Assembly: GCA_001584585.1 (NCBI GenBank)
Contig: LSYV01000050.1
Location: 799,039-822,557, forward strand
From: Gonium pectorale
Lineage: Eukaryota; Chlorophyta; Chlorophyceae; Chlamydomonadales; Volvocaceae
DNA: 23,519 nucleotides
Direction: 5' to 3'
In this document: positions 21,701 to 23,519 of the stretch, piece by piece
How the letters are laid out: every line of letters starts with the position of its first letter
Position numbering within the stretch: position 1 is the first letter of the stretch
Translations under genes and position numbers: made by a program
Notes under the pieces: generated by a model
The model's database searches: none
What the model was told of the DNA's origin: nothing
The model's input: only the letters and a program-made list of their open reading frames with translations

Positions 21701-21969
21701 CAGCCACACGACTGATGCACCCGCCCTCCCCCTCCCCCGCCCCCCTGCCCCCGCAGCCCCCGCCACCAAGGCCATCTCGCAGCTGTGCCTGGCCCGCAAG
21801 ACAACATGCTGGGCCGGCAACCCCACCCACCCCCCACGCGCCCACCCCTGACACGCAGCTGTGCCCGCTGGTCAGCCAGGAGGGCAGCCTCGAGTGGCAG
21901 GGCTGCTGGCAGCGCTGCAACATCGTGTGCCGAGTGCCCGTGCCCAAGGCCCGCCGCATGATGCTCTGA
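18796..21969 (+). CDS. Secreted protein with three compact C-type-lectin-like modules (function unknown)
   Basis: Exons: 18796-18835, 18998-19149, 19332-19435, 20145-20220, 20484-20624, 20809-21020, 21264-21430, 21757-21969, all GT-AG, about 367 residues. The ATG follows AACAA and begins a signal peptide (MLSLLLITALVATG). Three related units follow, each with the order A-x-x-x-C, G-G/M-x-L, T-T-C-W, L-C and W-x-x-C, the first two closing in F-V-C: module 1 ~50-130, module 2 ~160-240, module 3 ~255-358. A linker of repeated Pro-Ala-Pro and Pro-Ser-Pro units (~133-155) separates 1 and 2, as in algal hydroxyproline-rich wall glycoproteins. The Cys/Trp spacing resembles a C-type lectin fold without the long loop, and I see no EPN/QPD/WND calcium-site motifs. 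Likely an extracellular matrix or surface protein. Exon 2 could alternatively begin at 18983. Spliced length has one surplus base, placed in exon 8 (see findings). Confidence 0.72.
19436..20144 (+). other. Large intron 3 of the lectin-like gene
   Basis: At 709 bases it is the longest intron in the window. A G-tract array (about 19441-19476, repeats of cgggg) begins six bases after the donor AG|GTGCGC. An imperfect hairpin lies at 19915-19945 with outer arms cctgggat/atcccagg and an inner gccc/gggc. Nothing coding is recognised inside. Confidence 0.6.
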
Positions 21970-22646
21970 TGGGGGGGGGGACGGCGGCTGACAGGTAGTG
22001 CTGAAGCGCGGGGCTGCGTCCAGAGGGGTAACGGGCGGAATGTTGCTTGGATGGATAACAGCCAGGCATGCCTTCGGAAGTACCGGTACAGTTGAAACGG
22101 GGCAGTTTCCGCGTAAGCACACGCCCATGCGTGCAGGCGGGTATTTGTGATGACGTAGATGCCTGTCTGGATACGTCGAGGGTGGAATTTGGGGGCGCGT
22201 TGTTGGTTGGGACCCAGGCCGCGGCCACTGCCATGTGTCATCGAACCAAGCAGCGCAGGTTGCAGGAGCCCCTGTACTTCTTGCGACTTGATTCCTTGCA
22301 TTGATTTCTCGTGTTCTGATGATTACATTCATGCGTTGCCTGCCGCTGTGAATGCAGCGACGAAACATTTACGTGATGGGGCCGACCCCTGGGACAGCGT
22401 TGGCTCTCTAGAGGTTGGACAGGCCTGGAAGTCTGGAGGCTTGCGAGCACTATTGTGATGTGTAACTTGCAGAGGCGATGCTTACGAAATCCGGTGCAGA
22501 CAGTTGGGACGTCTAGAAGAAGTTGGACGTGTGTGGCAAGCGGCGAGGTGGAATGGAGACTGCAGCTTTCCAAATGAGCGTTTGAAACGAAAATACCGGT
22601 AACGTTTGCCACACCCCAAACACCGCCTTGTAACACGGCTCGCGCG
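21970..22646 (+). other. 3' UTR of the lectin-like gene and short intergenic space
   Basis: Opens with a 10-G run (21971-21980) immediately after the stop. TGTAA at 22461-22465 is a suitable poly(A) signal, giving a 3' UTR of about 500 bases. Only about 180 bases then remain before the first ATG of the ERV1 frame, so the ERV1 promoter must be short or overlap the upstream transcript. A second TGTAA is at 22629-22633. Confidence 0.5.
22461..22465 (+). terminator. TGTAA poly(A) signal, likely of the lectin-like gene
   Basis: First TGTAA on the + strand after the stop at 21967-21969; typical algal signal. Confidence 0.5.
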
Positions 22647-23512
22647 ATGTACCTCCTTGATTGGTTGTTATCCAAGCCTCCGCCTGCTGATCACCAGCGT
22701 AACCCTTCGGCTGACCTTGCGGCGGATGGCAACACCCCGCATCGCCCAGCCGCGGGTCAGCGCCCGCAAGCATCCACGCTGCCAGCCTACTTGCAACTCT
22801 ATCAGCCGTCACCGCGTCACGCGGGGTCGGAACCCACGGCCCGGGCTTCGGTGACGGGAACCTTGCCGCCTAGCACAGCCCCATCCTCGCCCAACCCCTT
22901 GACGCCAGCGCCTCCGTCAATGGAGGAGCGGGTGACCGCCGCCAGCAGCGCCGCTTCCGCGTTGGCAGGGCAAGCCCCGGCGGCACCCACCGCCCCGGCG
23001 GCAGCCTCCATCGTTGGCCCCGAGGCGGCGGCGGCCACCTCTGCGGGCCTCAAGGACTGCAAGTCGCGCGCGTGCGCCGGCGTGCTGCACACCTTTAGGC
23101 GCACGCTGCACGCGGGAGGGGGCGGGGGAGGGGGCGGGGGAGGGGGCGGAGGGGGCGGCGCCGGACCTGCGCATGCGCCCGGGGCGGGGTCAGCAGCCGC
23201 CGCCGCTGCCGAAGTCGGTCGGAGCACCGGCGTATCCGTGCCTACCTTCACCGCGGAAGCCGCCGACGCCGACGTGACGGCCGACGCAGCCGCGGCAGGC
23301 GGAGCTGCGGGTGGCGACGGCGGCGATGGCGGCGACGGCGCTGTCTGCCCCCCCGACACGTGGGAGCTGGGTCGTGCCACGTGGACCTTCCTGCACAGCG
23401 TGGCGGCGCACTACCCGGACCGGCCCAGCGAGCGGCAGCAGTCCCTGATGAGGGGCCTGGTGGAGGGGCTGGCGGAGTTCTACCCGTGCGAGATATGCAG
23501 GGANCACCTCAG
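22647..23512 (+). CDS. ERV1: FAD-linked sulfhydryl oxidase ERV1/ALR, first exon (3' part outside window)
   Basis: The frame is open from a TGA at 22575-22577. The first ATG is at 22647 and another is at 22920 (start MEERVTAASS). The C-terminal end of the exon reads CPPDTWELGRATWTFLHSVA, then AAHYPDRP, then EFYPCEIC-R. This is the N-terminal half of the Erv1/ALR domain: the ELGRATW FAD-contacting helix and the redox-active Cys-x-x-Cys (C-E-I-C, coded 23487-23498, residues ~281-284). ERV1 re-oxidises Mia40 in the mitochondrial intermembrane space and passes electrons to cytochrome c. Before the domain lie a long Ala/Pro-rich extension, a Cys-K-S-R-A-Cys pair (23058-23075) and a run of 15 Gly codons (23115-23159). 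The exon ends CTCAG|GTGGGG in phase 2. The codon at 23502-23504 is GAN (Asp or Glu). Confidence 0.88.
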
Positions 23513-23519
23513 GTGGGGC

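Noticed and set aside
22817..23380. Minus-strand 187-codon open frame opposite ERV1
   Set aside because: It mirrors the Ala/Gly-rich ERV1 exon and encodes poly-Pro and poly-Ala; the conserved ERV1 domain fixes the + strand as coding.

Overview
The window looks like nuclear DNA of a volvocine or chlamydomonad green alga. It is GC-rich. Its genes are cut into many short exons with GT-AG introns mostly of 120-400 bases, TGTAA poly(A) signals follow two of the genes, and the proteins carry Ala/Pro/Gly/Gln-rich spacers. I see four protein genes, all on the + strand, and no convincing tRNA, rRNA, CRISPR array or intact transposon. One undetermined base (23504), several long homopolymers and two apparent one-base frame breaks suggest draft sequence.

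Layout. (1) 327-1031: the last two exons of a protein kinase whose remainder lies left of the window. (2) 1032 to about 5480: 4.4 kb without a recognisable gene, holding microsatellites, a diverged direct repeat and one protein-like but unassignable minus-strand frame. (3) 5980-17436: NOT1 (CNOT1), scaffold of the CCR4-NOT deadenylase, in 23 exons encoding about 2,309 residues. Its HEAT, TTP-binding-like, CAF1-binding MIF4G, CNOT9-binding and C-terminal NOT1 domains appear in canonical order, but the extreme N-terminal ~215 residues of the animal protein are not visible. (4) 17437-18795: the NOT1 3' region, an adjacent 42/39-base tandem duplication ending in a perfect 10-bp hairpin, then a TATA-like site. 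(5) 18796-21969: a small secreted protein gene, 8 exons, with three compact C-type-lectin-like modules and a Pro-rich linker. I recognise no described orthologue, and this is the most novel item here. (6) 22647 to the right edge: the first exon of an ERV1/ALR sulfhydryl oxidase, cut by the window end.

The genes do not form a functional cluster. NOT1 acts in cytoplasmic mRNA decay, ERV1 is expected in mitochondrial intermembrane-space oxidative folding, the lectin-like protein is probably extracellular, and the kinase is a signalling enzyme. The spliced reading frames of NOT1 and of the lectin-like gene each come out exactly one base over a multiple of three, and in each case the surplus can be localised to a short stretch.
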